DNA of 64,000 nucleotides from Halobacillus litoralis (GCF_009856415.1 NZ_WMEZ01000002.1:62001-126000), one strand, 5' to 3'; shown: positions 20,638-29,217, numbered from the stretch's first letter. Program-made: numbers and translations. The notes: generated by a model not told the origin, from the sequence alone.

Positions 20638-20671
20638 TTAAAAACCCGCTTCCTATAAAAGGAGCGGGTTA
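20638..20671 (-). terminator. Terminator of the cobalamin/STAS operon
   Basis: The stem AACCCGCT/AGCGGGTT followed by a T-run on the minus strand, three bases after the STAS gene stop. Confidence 0.85.
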
Positions 20672-20673
20672 TG

Positions 20674-21438
20674 TTAATAGCTGCAATATTTTTTCAAAGC
20701 CTGATGAAGAGAATTAATAAAAGTAATTTCTGATGAAAAATGAATCATTTGAATACGTTTCACCTGCTCCGGACGAACTCCGGTGATGATGACTTGTGAG
20801 CCCATATAACATAAAGAGGTCATTAAATTTTTTAGTAATTGAGCGCCATCCTCGTCGATTTGTCCTACTGCGGTAAAATCAAAAAGAACCCTGTCAATAT
20901 CCCCATCCTGAGTGGCTTGAAGCAATGGCTCTTCCACTGTGTACATTTTATCAGCCGTAATATGACCAAAGAGTGGGATTAAGGCGGTTTCTTCCGTTAA
21001 GCGGATAAACGGTGCGGACAGTCGATTCCCGTGCTGGATCGCCTCTTCCAATTTCTCTTTTTCCTCAAGCAGCTGAAAGTTTGTGTCATTTAAGCGTGAC
21101 CTCAATTGATCCATGGTTTTCGTGACTTTTGATAACTGTTCATCCTTTGGAATAAGCAACACTTCTGCATACAAATCATTTTTCCACTTCACATGCATAT
21201 CGCATGTAATAGGGTTCTGTTTTTCCTCTGAAGGCTTGAGCGCGATTTCGACAGTGAGTTTATGAACATCAGGGGTGACCCATTTTTCAATTTTAGACAG
21301 GCTTCCTTCATCCACGACATTCAATAGGTTGTTCACTTCACCGAACATCGCAACAGCTTCATCCGATAAGGATTCAATCTTAAAATTTTTATTGATGATA
21401 AAGTGTGGCAAAGGAAAGCTGCGTTCAACTCGTTTCAT
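20674..21438 (-). CDS. PAS-linker-STAS protein (RsbR/YtvA-like output)
   Basis: A 254-residue protein. Residues ~8-100 look like a PAS domain (PLPHFIINKNFKIESLSDEAV), ~100-138 are a coiled-coil linker, and ~145-250 are a STAS domain (LFDFTAVGQIDEDGAQLLKN, then VIITGVRPEQVKR). This resembles RsbR paralogues of the sigma-B stressosome. By alignment from memory, the RsbR phosphorylated threonines are replaced: the first by E196 in QIDE, the second by R228. YtvA also lacks phosphorylatable threonines. Start at 21438 after GGAAGGGAAG, overlapping the cobalamin-binding gene by 14 bp. Last gene of a four-gene operon. Confidence 0.85.
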   Translation of the reverse strand: MKRVERSFPLPHFIINKNFKIESLSDEAVAMFGEVNNLLNVVDEGSLSKIEKWVTPDVHKLTVEIALKPSEEKQNPITCDMHVKWKNDLYAEVLLIPKDEQLSKVTKTMDQLRSRLNDTNFQLLEEKEKLEEAIQHGNRLSAPFIRLTEETALIPLFGHITADKMYTVEEPLLQATQDGDIDRVLFDFTAVGQIDEDGAQLLKNLMTSLCYMGSQVIITGVRPEQVKRIQMIHFSSEITFINSLHQALKKYCSY

Positions 21439-22084
21439 TGATCGTTTCTTCCCTTCCTTCATTGAACCAACGTTTAAGATGATCCAGATCCTTGACAACC
21501 ATCACTTGGTCAGATTCAAATTCTTTCAAGTCGTATTTCTTCACTATTCTTCCGCCTATCATAATCAGCGGATTCCAATCGAATTGAGAAAAACGTTCCA
21601 ACAACTTCTTGATTGTTTTCAAACGATAGGGCAATGCCGCTGAAATTCCAATAACATCAGGTCGATACTTTTCAATTTGAGTGAAAGAGTGCTCCAAAGG
21701 AAGAGCAGGTCCCAAATAACGCACTCTCCACCCGTGGTCTTTAAACGTATCGGCTACCATCTTCAAACCTATGTAATGCTGCTCTTCTTCTACACCGAAT
21801 AACATAGCCTTGAAATTTTTTTGATGCTTTCTACTTACAGTACCGGTTTCCGAGTCTAATTTTGAAAGCACAAAGTCGCAAATGGCCGTAGCCAAATGTT
21901 CGTCTGCAACGGATATTTCATTTCTCTCCCAAAGTTCTCCAATATAATACATGGCGGGCGTTATGATATCTTCATACAGATAAGCCCGCGGATGTTTTTC
22001 CAATAAAGTTTTAATATACTCTGCTGCCCCATGTTCATCTCCTTGAAGGAAATAATGGGCTAAAGTTTCGTGTTGCACGTCCAA
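21425..22084 (-). CDS. Cobalamin-binding protein with CarH-type light-sensor motif
   Basis: A 219-residue protein with two domains. Residues ~5-77 form a four-helix cap (PAMYYIGELWERNEISVADEHLAT). Residues ~90-200 form a Rossmann-like B12 domain with the base-off ligand motif E101-Q-H103-Y-I-G106 (DxHxxG class). The cap has W52-x9-E62-H63, the W-x9-EH signature associated with AdoCbl photoreceptors such as CarH. There is no MerR DNA-binding domain. The start is taken as TTG 22084, seven bases after AAGAGG; GTG 22078 is an alternative. Methyl carriers share the fold, so a methyltransferase role is the main alternative, but no partner enzyme is nearby. Confidence 0.85.
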   Translation of the reverse strand: MDVQHETLAHYFLQGDEHGAAEYIKTLLEKHPRAYLYEDIITPAMYYIGELWERNEISVADEHLATAICDFVLSKLDSETGTVSRKHQKNFKAMLFGVEEEQHYIGLKMVADTFKDHGWRVRYLGPALPLEHSFTQIEKYRPDVIGISAALPYRLKTIKKLLERFSQFDWNPLIMIGGRIVKKYDLKEFESDQVMVVKDLDHLKRWFNEGREETINETS

Positions 22085-22089
22085 AGTAT

Positions 22090-22458
22090 TCACCTCTTTG
22101 AAAGTGTATGCAAATGTTGTAAGGACTCGTCCAAATATTTGATATAACACTGTTTTTCGTCCTCGTCGACAACCTCCATGTTTTTCAAAAGGCGTACGAG
22201 GCGTTCATAGTTATCAATAATCAGCGAAGTGGGAACATCCCTTGAGGTAAGAACGGTATTGAGCCACGTCGTATAATCAATAAAAAAATCGACACTTTTC
22301 ATCTCATAGGCTGCTTGTAAATGATCTAAATGATGAAAGTTATCTTCTTCGGTACGGTCTCTTCCGTTCTGACCGAACTTTTCCCAAAGGTATGGATAAG
22401 CTTCATAAATTTCATCTGCTACTAACTGAACTAAACGGCTCTGCTCCGACTTATTCAT
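22090..22458 (-). CDS. Helical protein upstream of the cobalamin-binding gene
   Basis: A 122-residue, mostly helical protein that I cannot assign to a named family. The segment DFFIDYTTWLNTVLTSRDVPTSLIIDNYERLVRLLK resembles, from memory, the N-terminal helical region of longer cobalamin-binding proteins that are fused to this domain in Actinobacteria. Its TGA stop lies five bases before the cobalamin gene's TTG start, and its ATG overlaps the stop of the preceding gene (ATGA). It is probably the detached N-terminal half of the sensor. Confidence 0.65.
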   Translation of the reverse strand: MNKSEQSRLVQLVADEIYEAYPYLWEKFGQNGRDRTEEDNFHHLDHLQAAYEMKSVDFFIDYTTWLNTVLTSRDVPTSLIIDNYERLVRLLKNMEVVDEDEKQCYIKYLDESLQHLHTLSKR

Positions 22459-22760
22459 GTTGCCACTACCTCGTATTTAGAAACCTTCGGAACGATCCCT
22501 TGAAGTTCTTGATCGGGATACTGCTTTTCTAATTCATGGATTTTTTTGAACTGCTCACTACGAGCCCACTTGAGGTAGGCTTCTTTAGATTCCCACTCCA
22601 AGTGCACCGTCAGTTCTCCAGGCTTTCTGTCGTTCTGTAACAGTTGAAAAGAAATAAAACCATCGGCTTGATCTACTAGGCGAGATCGTTTTCTATATAT
22701 ATCAATTAAGTCATCCGCTTTATGGTCTGGTACCTTCACCATAGAATCTACGACGAACAT
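22455..22760 (-). CDS. ABM-fold monooxygenase (IsdG/HmoB-like)
   Basis: A 101-residue ABM-fold protein. The segment EWESKEAYLKWARSEQFKKIHEL aligns with the IsdG/HmoB region carrying the distal Trp and the heme-ligand His, so a heme-degrading role is plausible; the N-terminal Asn of IsdG is not obvious. I start it at ATG 22760, about eight bases after GGGGA; the frame continues far upstream but without a ribosome site. It is the first gene of the operon with the cobalamin and STAS genes, which is unusual for this family. Confidence 0.75.
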   Translation of the reverse strand: MFVVDSMVKVPDHKADDLIDIYRKRSRLVDQADGFISFQLLQNDRKPGELTVHLEWESKEAYLKWARSEQFKKIHELEKQYPDQELQGIVPKVSKYEVVAT

Positions 22761-22975
22761 GTGTAATTCCCCATTCTGATTTATTTTCATTAAATAATAT
22801 TTTATCATACCTATTTCTTTTATGTATAATGTTAAGATTCTCCTCAAACCTAAATCAAAAAGGATGGGAACCCCTTGGAGAAAATAGAAACCTTGGCTAA
22901 GATTTAGGCAGCGTAAACTCATATTGCTATTCTAAACAACTGAACGTCCATTTATTTCACAACTCTCTAGACAAT

Positions 22976-23011
22976 AAAAAGGTGCCGGCTCTATTGCCGG
23001 CACCTTTTTTT
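22976..23011 (-). terminator. Terminator after the VLRF1 gene
   Basis: The stem AAGGTGCCGGC/GCCGGCACCTT with flanking A/T runs, seven bases after the stop. Confidence 0.9.
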
Positions 23012-23017
23012 ATCATC

Positions 23018-23824
23018 CTATTGTACAACTTCATCAAGCACATGCATTTCTTCATGATCCAGAAGATTCTTGTTGATCATATCATCCGCTTCTTTATTCA
23101 TATGATCCTGTAGATCTTTCAGCTCTTCTTTATCTCCGACAAGGTAAAAACGCTCCCAGCCATAGTCTTTAGCTAGCTTATCAATCTTAGGAGCTACACT
23201 CTTGTACCAACGATAACGGTTGGCCTCGAAGCGCTCTTGAAATTGATCCCTCTTGGAGGTCTTGGCACCGCCAGATCCCATAGAAGGCTGGGCACGGTGT
23301 GGCCCTTGATGCTGCCTCCAATCTTCCGTATCCAGGTCAAGTTCAAACAACTGGGTGTCATTTAACGTTCCAAGTTCAGCATCAATCAATTTGATTTGAT
23401 TTTTCTGAGTTAAGACAACACCTGTTTTAGGGAACTTTTTCTGCATCTCTTTCAATTGATTCAGAGCTGGTGTTTCTTCCCAGTAGAATTCTGTTTTCAC
23501 AGGCATCTGGAAACGCTCGGCAAACCAAACCGTATCATCACCTGTTGCAAATAAAACAACACTCTTAGCGAAGTTTTGTTCATTTTCTTCTATGAATTGC
23601 TCCACTTTTTCTTTTACAGCCCAATAGTTTCTCTTTTCATCCGAATCGCCATCTTTTTGAAGATAGGATTCGAAATTATTCAACCCATTTTTTAAATGGA
23701 TCTTCCATTCTCCCCCTTGTTGATCCGGGTCGGAAGGGTCGGTGTTTAAATACATCGTAAATACTTTTTGTGGTTTTTCTAAATGTACTGCCTCTAGTTT
23801 CTTTATTTCTTTATTTAAGTCCAT
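23018..23824 (-). CDS. VLRF1/aeRF1-type release-factor-like protein
   Basis: A 268-residue protein of the bacterial aeRF1/VLRF1 superfamily (eRF1-like peptidyl-tRNA hydrolase relatives). The N-terminal VFTMYLNTDPSDPDQQ and the MGSGGAKTSKRDQFQERFEANRYRWYKSV block are typical; the gap before the latter is rich in Gln/His. Members are thought to release stalled peptides or act in ribosome quality control, but this Bacillus branch is uncharacterised as far as I know. A monocistronic unit with its own terminator. Confidence 0.8.
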   Translation of the reverse strand: MDLNKEIKKLEAVHLEKPQKVFTMYLNTDPSDPDQQGGEWKIHLKNGLNNFESYLQKDGDSDEKRNYWAVKEKVEQFIEENEQNFAKSVVLFATGDDTVWFAERFQMPVKTEFYWEETPALNQLKEMQKKFPKTGVVLTQKNQIKLIDAELGTLNDTQLFELDLDTEDWRQHQGPHRAQPSMGSGGAKTSKRDQFQERFEANRYRWYKSVAPKIDKLAKDYGWERFYLVGDKEELKDLQDHMNKEADDMINKNLLDHEEMHVLDEVVQ

Positions 23825-23911
23825 AAAACAGCGACTCCTTTCAAGAATTGTAAATCGAATCTATACTGTATGTTTCCTGAAAAAGAAGTGCTTAAACTCA
23901 TTTCCTAGAGG

Positions 23912-25132
23912 TCATTGCTTTTTCTCTACGATTTTTTGTTTCAGTTCTTTCAATTCAAGCGCAAATTGCTCTTTTTCCTCGTCTGTTAACGTTTGACTGC
24001 CATAACGCACTTTCTGATAAAAGACAGTGTAATCAATATCAAGCCCTATCCTATGAAACCAGTCCTCTAGTGATTCATTAGAATATCTGCCACATCCATT
24101 CCGGGCTGCAAAATGTTCAAATGCACGAAACTGTTTTCTCACCCATCCTTCTGTCCGGGACCTATGAAAAGAAAAAGAAGAGGAGGATCTCTTTTTTTCT
24201 TCTTCACTATATGCGTAATACTGATACTTGAGAGGATCAGATGCGGTTTCCACATCCATGGTCGCTCTTTTTCTCAAAAAGAAAATAGTGACCATGGCTA
24301 AAAGAAGAGCAACGACTATCAGGACGACGGTTCCTGATTCAATCGCTTCTGCTACTTTTCGAGTGGTTTCCTGATTGCTATCATTCATTCGTTGAAGCTC
24401 TTCTTGCCTTTCTTGAGATGAAAACTTCATTTCCGGCAAAGAACCTTCCTCCATGGACTCGATTTTAGAAACATCAAGACCTATTTTGGCGAGGAGTGTC
24501 AAAATTCCGTTGATTCCTATTAAAAAGGCGTACGAAACCCCACCCCAGAGTTTCCCCATCAATGAACGTAGAAATGGAAAAAGAAGCAACATGATGGAAG
24601 TTCCCGTGATCAAAGAGAAGAAGATGACAAAGAGACTTTTCCACCCTCCTTTCCTCTCCCTTTTGTCTACATTATAATAATGGGAAAAAGCATAGCCGCC
24701 CCACGTTACTACATACAAGGAAACCAGTGCGTAGACCAGGTCCCAGGACTGGAAGAAGAAGATCATAATAAATGTCAAAATCGATGTGGACAAAATTAAT
24801 GATCGTTCATGATTCAAATCAGGATCCCTTTCATGACGGTAATATCTCCATCCAAGAAATGATCCGACGAAGAGTCCCAGCAATAAACTCGCGCCTACAA
24901 AATAGGCAATCGCTATGATTCCCGCAAAATTAAATAAATAGGGGATCAAGCCTGGTAACCACCTTCTTATTAGAAAGAAGAGAACGATACTCACGATCGC
25001 GTATGTACTAAACAGAACGTAGGAAAGGGACATGGACGTCCACTGAATCAAAGGGAAAAGAAGCACGAAGAAAAGCATCGCTTCCCCTAAGATCTGATAA
25101 ACAAAAATGATATTCTTTTTACCTTCTACCAT
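23912..25132 (-). CDS. Membrane protein with C-terminal DUF4129-like domain
   Basis: A 406-residue membrane protein. Seven or so helices occupy residues ~10-210, a linker and one more helix (VLIVVALLLAMVTIFFLRK) follow, and the cytoplasmic C-terminal domain (VRKQFRAFEHFAARNG...ESLEDWFHRIGL) matches DUF4129. In related operons this module is fused to a transglutaminase, but no transglutaminase triad is visible here. It starts two bases after the DUF58 gene and is the last gene of the MoxR-DUF58-DUF4129 operon. Confidence 0.75.
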   Translation of the reverse strand: MVEGKKNIIFVYQILGEAMLFFVLLFPLIQWTSMSLSYVLFSTYAIVSIVLFFLIRRWLPGLIPYLFNFAGIIAIAYFVGASLLLGLFVGSFLGWRYYRHERDPDLNHERSLILSTSILTFIMIFFFQSWDLVYALVSLYVVTWGGYAFSHYYNVDKRERKGGWKSLFVIFFSLITGTSIMLLLFPFLRSLMGKLWGGVSYAFLIGINGILTLLAKIGLDVSKIESMEEGSLPEMKFSSQERQEELQRMNDSNQETTRKVAEAIESGTVVLIVVALLLAMVTIFFLRKRATMDVETASDPLKYQYYAYSEEEKKRSSSSFSFHRSRTEGWVRKQFRAFEHFAARNGCGRYSNESLEDWFHRIGLDIDYTVFYQKVRYGSQTLTDEEKEQFALELKELKQKIVEKKQ

Positions 25133-25134
25133 AT

Positions 25135-26343
25135 TTAAGCACCCCCTCTTTGTAAGGCGGGGCGTAAATAGGCAGATGAACCGTCCATCTGCACCTGAAG
25201 CACAACCGTGCCTCTCGACTGCAAATCTTTTAACTGATTTATGATTCCATTAGGAATATCCCCTACTATAAGAACAACTTTACTGCTTAAGCCGCGCGAT
25301 CCGAACCAGTGGAACAGTTGATCCATGGGAAGCAGCCGCTGTTCTTTATCAATCCGTGCCAACATCTCTAGTGATTGCCTTAAATGAACGCTTCCTTCCC
25401 CTTTTTCTTGATAGAAATAAGGGTGCCTTTGAGGTTTGCGCATGTTAATGATCATCTCATATGGATAGCCCCGCTCTGTAGCCGTATAGCATAAATAGCA
25501 TGCGTAGGATAATAATGACTCGAGGCGAGGAGACAGGTGTTCATTTCCCAGTCTCGTTTGTTCCACTACGTTGACGATGATCGTCCAACTCCCATCCACC
25601 TGACGCTCCAATACTTTCGTCTTCAAAGATTGAGATTTCGCACTCGCTTTCCAGTGAATTTTATGAAAGGCGTCTCCCTGTTCATAATTACGCGTCCCCA
25701 CAGGTGTTAAAACATCTTCATAGGGTGAAAAATTCGCGCGTTGTTCCCCGATGGACGGATAAATATATTCTTTGAGACCTCGCACGGGTTCCGGAGTTGG
25801 ATAAACAATGAACTCTGTTTGATACGGTTTTTTATACCACATTTTTATAGGAGTGAAATTCAGTAAATGTGGAAAACGGAATGACAAATTCCTTGCTTTT
25901 GTTACCCCACGCATTTCAGCTTTCACCGGGATATGTACTACCGACTCCCCACGACTCATTAATGAATAGGGGATTTTGTAAGAATAGGAATGGTTTAATT
26001 CATTCATCATTTCTTTTCGGCTGCTTATCATTTTTCCCGTTTCAAATGAGAACGTTCCATTTAACATAGGCACCCTTGAATAATTGTTCACATGGATCTC
26101 CCACTCTGCTTCATCTCCTGGAAACAAACGAACGGAACGTTTAGCATTGTGCAGCTCAAAATCCGAACCACTATAATAATCGAAAACCTTACTTCCTAGT
26201 ATAAAAATGATGAGCAGGCCTGTAGGGAAATAAAAAATTGGCTGGTTGATCACGAACCCGACCAATCCGGTGAGAATCACCGCAGATAAAACACCATCAT
26301 AAAACCTTCTTCCCAACCCAAGTTGTTTTTCCCAATGGTTCAC
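25135..26343 (-). CDS. DUF58 (VWA-like) protein
   Basis: A 402-residue protein with two N-terminal transmembrane helices, a beta-rich middle and the DUF58 signature SPYEDVLTPVGTRNYEQGDAFHKIHWKASAKSQSLKTKV at about residues 206-246. DUF58 proteins resemble von Willebrand A domains and work with MoxR ATPases, probably in assembly or secretion of envelope proteins. The start is GTG, sharing GTGA with the moxR stop. Confidence 0.88.
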   Translation of the reverse strand: MNHWEKQLGLGRRFYDGVLSAVILTGLVGFVINQPIFYFPTGLLIIFILGSKVFDYYSGSDFELHNAKRSVRLFPGDEAEWEIHVNNYSRVPMLNGTFSFETGKMISSRKEMMNELNHSYSYKIPYSLMSRGESVVHIPVKAEMRGVTKARNLSFRFPHLLNFTPIKMWYKKPYQTEFIVYPTPEPVRGLKEYIYPSIGEQRANFSPYEDVLTPVGTRNYEQGDAFHKIHWKASAKSQSLKTKVLERQVDGSWTIIVNVVEQTRLGNEHLSPRLESLLSYACYLCYTATERGYPYEMIINMRKPQRHPYFYQEKGEGSVHLRQSLEMLARIDKEQRLLPMDQLFHWFGSRGLSSKVVLIVGDIPNGIINQLKDLQSRGTVVLQVQMDGSSAYLRPALQRGGA

Positions 26344-27287
26344 TGTACCGAACCTGTCTCAACGGGAACAGGAATTTCCTGGATCACTTCCTGGATCACC
26401 TGGCTTTTTGTTTTCCGTATGGCGCCCTCCATAGAAAGCACAATACGGTGCTCTAAGACATAAGGAGCTAGGAATTTCACATCTTCTGGGCGGACAAAAT
26501 CATTTCCCAATAGTAACGCCCGCGCCTGACTCGCTCTCATAAAAGCAAGGGCTCCCCTCGTACTGACTCCTAACTCGATATCTTCATATTCGCGTGTCAA
26601 TCGAACGAGGTCTAAAAGATAATTCATCGTATCTTCGGCCAAAGCGATATTTTTTGATTGGGCCCGTATATCCAAAATTTCCCCTAAGGAAATTTGGGGT
26701 GTCAGCGTCTCAAAGGGTTCATTCTTTTGATATGTTCTTAAAATATTCTTTTCTTCCTGTTCCGTTGGGTATCCCATGTCAATCTTGAACAAGAACCGGT
26801 CCAATTGGGCTTCAGGAAGAGGAAACGTCCCATGGTTTCCTTCCACAGGGTTTTGAGTTGCAATGACAAATAGTGGGGGAGCAATCTTCAATGTTTCACC
26901 ATCGACCGTCGTTTGCTTTTCCTCCATGACCTCAAGCAGACTGGACTGCGTCTTCGGAGTCGCCCGGTTGATTTCATCTGCAAGGAGGACATTCGTCATG
27001 ACCGGACCCTCGCGCAACTCGAATTCTTGGGTTTTAGGATTGAAGAATTGAATGCCTGTGACATCACTTGGAAGGACATCAGGAGTGAATTGAACCCTCG
27101 AGAAATGACCATCCATCACTTTAGCGAAACTCTTCGCTAGTTTCGTCTTTCCAGAGCCAGGCACACTTTCCAGAAGCGTGTGGCCATCTGCAATGATGGA
27201 AATAAACAACAACTCCACAACCTCGTCTTTGCCGAGGATCACGCGACCGATGGTTTCTTTCGCTTTTCTTATTTTCTCTATACTCAT
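26340..27287 (-). CDS. MoxR-family AAA+ ATPase
   Basis: A 315-residue AAA+ ATPase of the MoxR/YeaC group. Walker A is ESVPGSGKTKLA, Walker B NVLLADEINRA, with the sensor ATQNPVE and the lid region STRGALAFMRASQARA. It is the first gene of a tightly coupled operon with the DUF58 and DUF4129 proteins. It likely acts as a chaperone-like ATPase for the membrane partner; the actual substrate is unknown. Confidence 0.93.
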   Translation of the reverse strand: MSIEKIRKAKETIGRVILGKDEVVELLFISIIADGHTLLESVPGSGKTKLAKSFAKVMDGHFSRVQFTPDVLPSDVTGIQFFNPKTQEFELREGPVMTNVLLADEINRATPKTQSSLLEVMEEKQTTVDGETLKIAPPLFVIATQNPVEGNHGTFPLPEAQLDRFLFKIDMGYPTEQEEKNILRTYQKNEPFETLTPQISLGEILDIRAQSKNIALAEDTMNYLLDLVRLTREYEDIELGVSTRGALAFMRASQARALLLGNDFVRPEDVKFLAPYVLEHRIVLSMEGAIRKTKSQVIQEVIQEIPVPVETGSVQ

Positions 27288-27518
27288 TATGTATAAGCTC
27301 CTTTGTACTAAAACTTCAGTTACCCATTATACCAAATGATGTTAGATAATTCTTTCAATTTCAGATGCATCCCTTTTCCATCGAAATTCCCAACATAAAT
27401 GTTTAAAGGTAACATTTCAAAACTTCCTTCATATAACAGAATGTCAATTCGACTGAGTTGCCGACCGCCCCCACGCACGAGTCCCGAAATTGAATGATTT
27501 TTTATGTTTGTACAAGCA

Positions 27519-27552
27519 AAAAAAAAGACCCACTCTTCTCAGAGCGGGCCTT
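27519..27552 (-). terminator. Terminator of the glycine-betaine binding protein gene
   Basis: The stem GGCCCGCTCT/AGAGTGGGTC followed by a long T-run on the minus strand, about seven bases after the stop. Confidence 0.85.
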
Positions 27553-27558
27553 GGTGTA

Positions 27559-28470
27559 TTATTCTTTTGTCCATTCATCGATAAGGTCTTGATGCTCATC
27601 AATCCACTTTTGAGCACCTTCTTGAGCATCGCCAGCTTCATTAATGCTAGCCATGAGGCTGCCAAGCTCATCATCGTTCAACATGAAGTTGTCAAACCAC
27701 TTGACCACTTGAGGCTGATCCTTTTCTAAACCTTTGCGCGCAGCGTAAGAAATGTTTTCGGAATCGCCATAAACGTTTTTAGGATCTTCTAAGAACTTTA
27801 GATCCATTTCAGAAAATACCCAGTGCGGCTTCCATAGAGTCGCAACAATAGGTTCTTCACTTTCCATGGAACTCTTCAATTCTGTGATCATTGTTGGCTC
27901 AGAAGATGCTGCAAGTGTATAATCCAGTCCATATTCACTGATGACTTTCTCAGTGAGAGACATGATACTTGCCCCGGCATCAATCCCTACAATCTGCTTG
28001 TCAGGAAAGGCATCCGATCCTTTTAGATCTTCGATTGAATTAATATCTTCCATATAACTTGGTACGGCCAGTCCTAATTTTGTTCCTTCATACCAAGTTT
28101 CGCGCCAGTCGATATCTTCTTTATACTTTTCATAAAACGCTTTGTCCGTGTTCGGAAGCCAGATCTCCATACCGATATCTAAATCCCCACTGGATAAAGC
28201 CTCATATAGAAAACCTTTTTCTACTTGTTCCAGCTCTACTGTGTAGCCCTTCTCTTCAAGAACAAGCTTCCACATATTCGATACAGCAACGTTCTCCGCC
28301 CAGTTGTTCATACCAATTTTGACGGTTCCTTTTTCTTCTGAAGTTTCAGCATTTTCTCCTTCGTTATCGTTGCCATTGGATGTATCTTCCCCTGACTCGC
28401 CGCCACAAGCAGCTAAAGTTAAGAGAATACCCAGCAATACAGCTGGCAACCATTTGCGCCATTGTTTCAT
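27559..28470 (-). CDS. Glycine betaine/proline-betaine binding lipoprotein (OpuAC type)
   Basis: A 303-residue binding protein. The signal peptide ends in LTLAACGGE (lipid-modified Cys at residue 22). The mature part is the QAT-type betaine-binding domain (VKIGMNNWAENVAVSNMWKLVLEEKGYTVE), with several tryptophans (WLPNTD, WKPHWVFSEMD) available for a betaine cage. No OpuAA/OpuAB genes are adjacent, so it must work with a transporter encoded elsewhere. Such orphan binding proteins fit a halophile that accumulates betaine. Confidence 0.93.
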   Translation of the reverse strand: MKQWRKWLPAVLLGILLTLAACGGESGEDTSNGNDNEGENAETSEEKGTVKIGMNNWAENVAVSNMWKLVLEEKGYTVELEQVEKGFLYEALSSGDLDIGMEIWLPNTDKAFYEKYKEDIDWRETWYEGTKLGLAVPSYMEDINSIEDLKGSDAFPDKQIVGIDAGASIMSLTEKVISEYGLDYTLAASSEPTMITELKSSMESEEPIVATLWKPHWVFSEMDLKFLEDPKNVYGDSENISYAARKGLEKDQPQVVKWFDNFMLNDDELGSLMASINEAGDAQEGAQKWIDEHQDLIDEWTKE

Positions 28471-28604
28471 AACAGATGACCTCCTCTAAGTATTCTTTCA
28501 TTTCCTATGTGATTCATCATTTAAACACAATTTGAAATTATACCATATAGTAATTTAAGTTCAAACAATTAAAACTGTACAGAATGTATTTTTGTATGAT
28601 TATT

Positions 28605-28643
28605 CCACACCAGGTCATCCATATTATGGATGACCTGGTGTGG
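28605..28643. repeat. Perfect 39-bp palindrome after yfhD
   Basis: Nineteen-base arms (CCACACCAGGTCATCCATA and its complement) around a single T, without a mismatch. It lies 14 bases after the yfhD stop and could act as terminator, but neither flank carries a strong T-run. Confidence 0.75.
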
Positions 28644-28656
28644 GTATATTTACCAA

Positions 28657-28833
28657 TTATTGTTTTTTGTGAGCGCGGCGATCTGCGGCTTCTGCTCTTT
28701 GTTGAGCGATTTTATCTTCACGATCCGCTAATTCTTCAGAGAACTCTACATCAATGTTCTTCTGATTTTTAGGAGTTTGAGGTAACTTACGTTTCTGTTT
28801 CCCTTTGTTCTTACGGTGTTCGTCTCTACCCAT
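28657..28833 (-). CDS. yfhD: YfhD-family small protein
   Basis: A 58-residue, highly hydrophilic protein. MGRDEHRKNKGKQKRKLPQ and DVEFSEELADREDKIAQQRA match the YfhD family, found in spore-forming Bacillaceae; no function is established. The ATG at 28833 follows AAGGAGGGG by six bases. A single-gene unit. Confidence 0.85.
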   Translation of the reverse strand: MGRDEHRKNKGKQKRKLPQTPKNQKNIDVEFSEELADREDKIAQQRAEAADRRAHKKQ

Positions 28834-29112
28834 GTTCTTCCCCTCCTTTTTAGTTGGAACAATGATAGTATTTTTCGAATCACCAAAAATATTCTTCAGA
28901 TAAATCTTCAAAATCCTATTTCGGTTTAATCATCACATTTATGGGGGTTCACACACTTTTTACATAAAAAGAACCCAAAGTCCCCACATTTGTTAAGGAA
29001 TCGTAAATCATGAATCATTGGTTGGAATCTCACTTTTTTTGGAAACTCTTACAAAATCTCTTTCAACCGCTTCCAATGCCTCTATAATCAGTCGAATGGT
29101 TCTTACGACTTA

Positions 29113-29126
29113 TGGTAACGATTCCA
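29113..29126 (+). promoter_or_regulatory. Possible cre (CcpA) site
   Basis: TGGTAACGATTCCA matches the CcpA consensus core with one mismatch, about 90 bases before the GH31 start. Catabolite control of a glucosidase is expected. Confidence 0.4.
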
Positions 29127-29170
29127 CATTTCCTTTATTGCCACTTTTTCACTCTCGGTATACAGTTGAT

Positions 29171-29192
29171 TTGCGCAACCGGTTGACGCAAA
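29171..29192 (+). promoter_or_regulatory. LacI-family-type operator
   Basis: TTGCGCAACCGGTTGACGCA has the central AACCGGTT palindrome and flanking GCG/CGC half sites of LacI-family (MalR-like) operators. It sits between a possible -10 and the GH31 ribosome site, where binding would block transcription. No LacI-family gene is in the window. Confidence 0.5.
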
Positions 29193-29217
29193 AAATTCTA
29201 TCGAGGTGAAAAATTAA

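Larger units (their letters stand above)
28834..29217. other. Intergenic region before the GH31 gene
   Basis: Between yfhD and the GH31 gene I see no gene. It holds a cre-like site, a LacI-type operator (each listed separately) and a possible -10 TATACA at 29159-29164; no clear -35 at the right distance was found. Confidence 0.5.
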
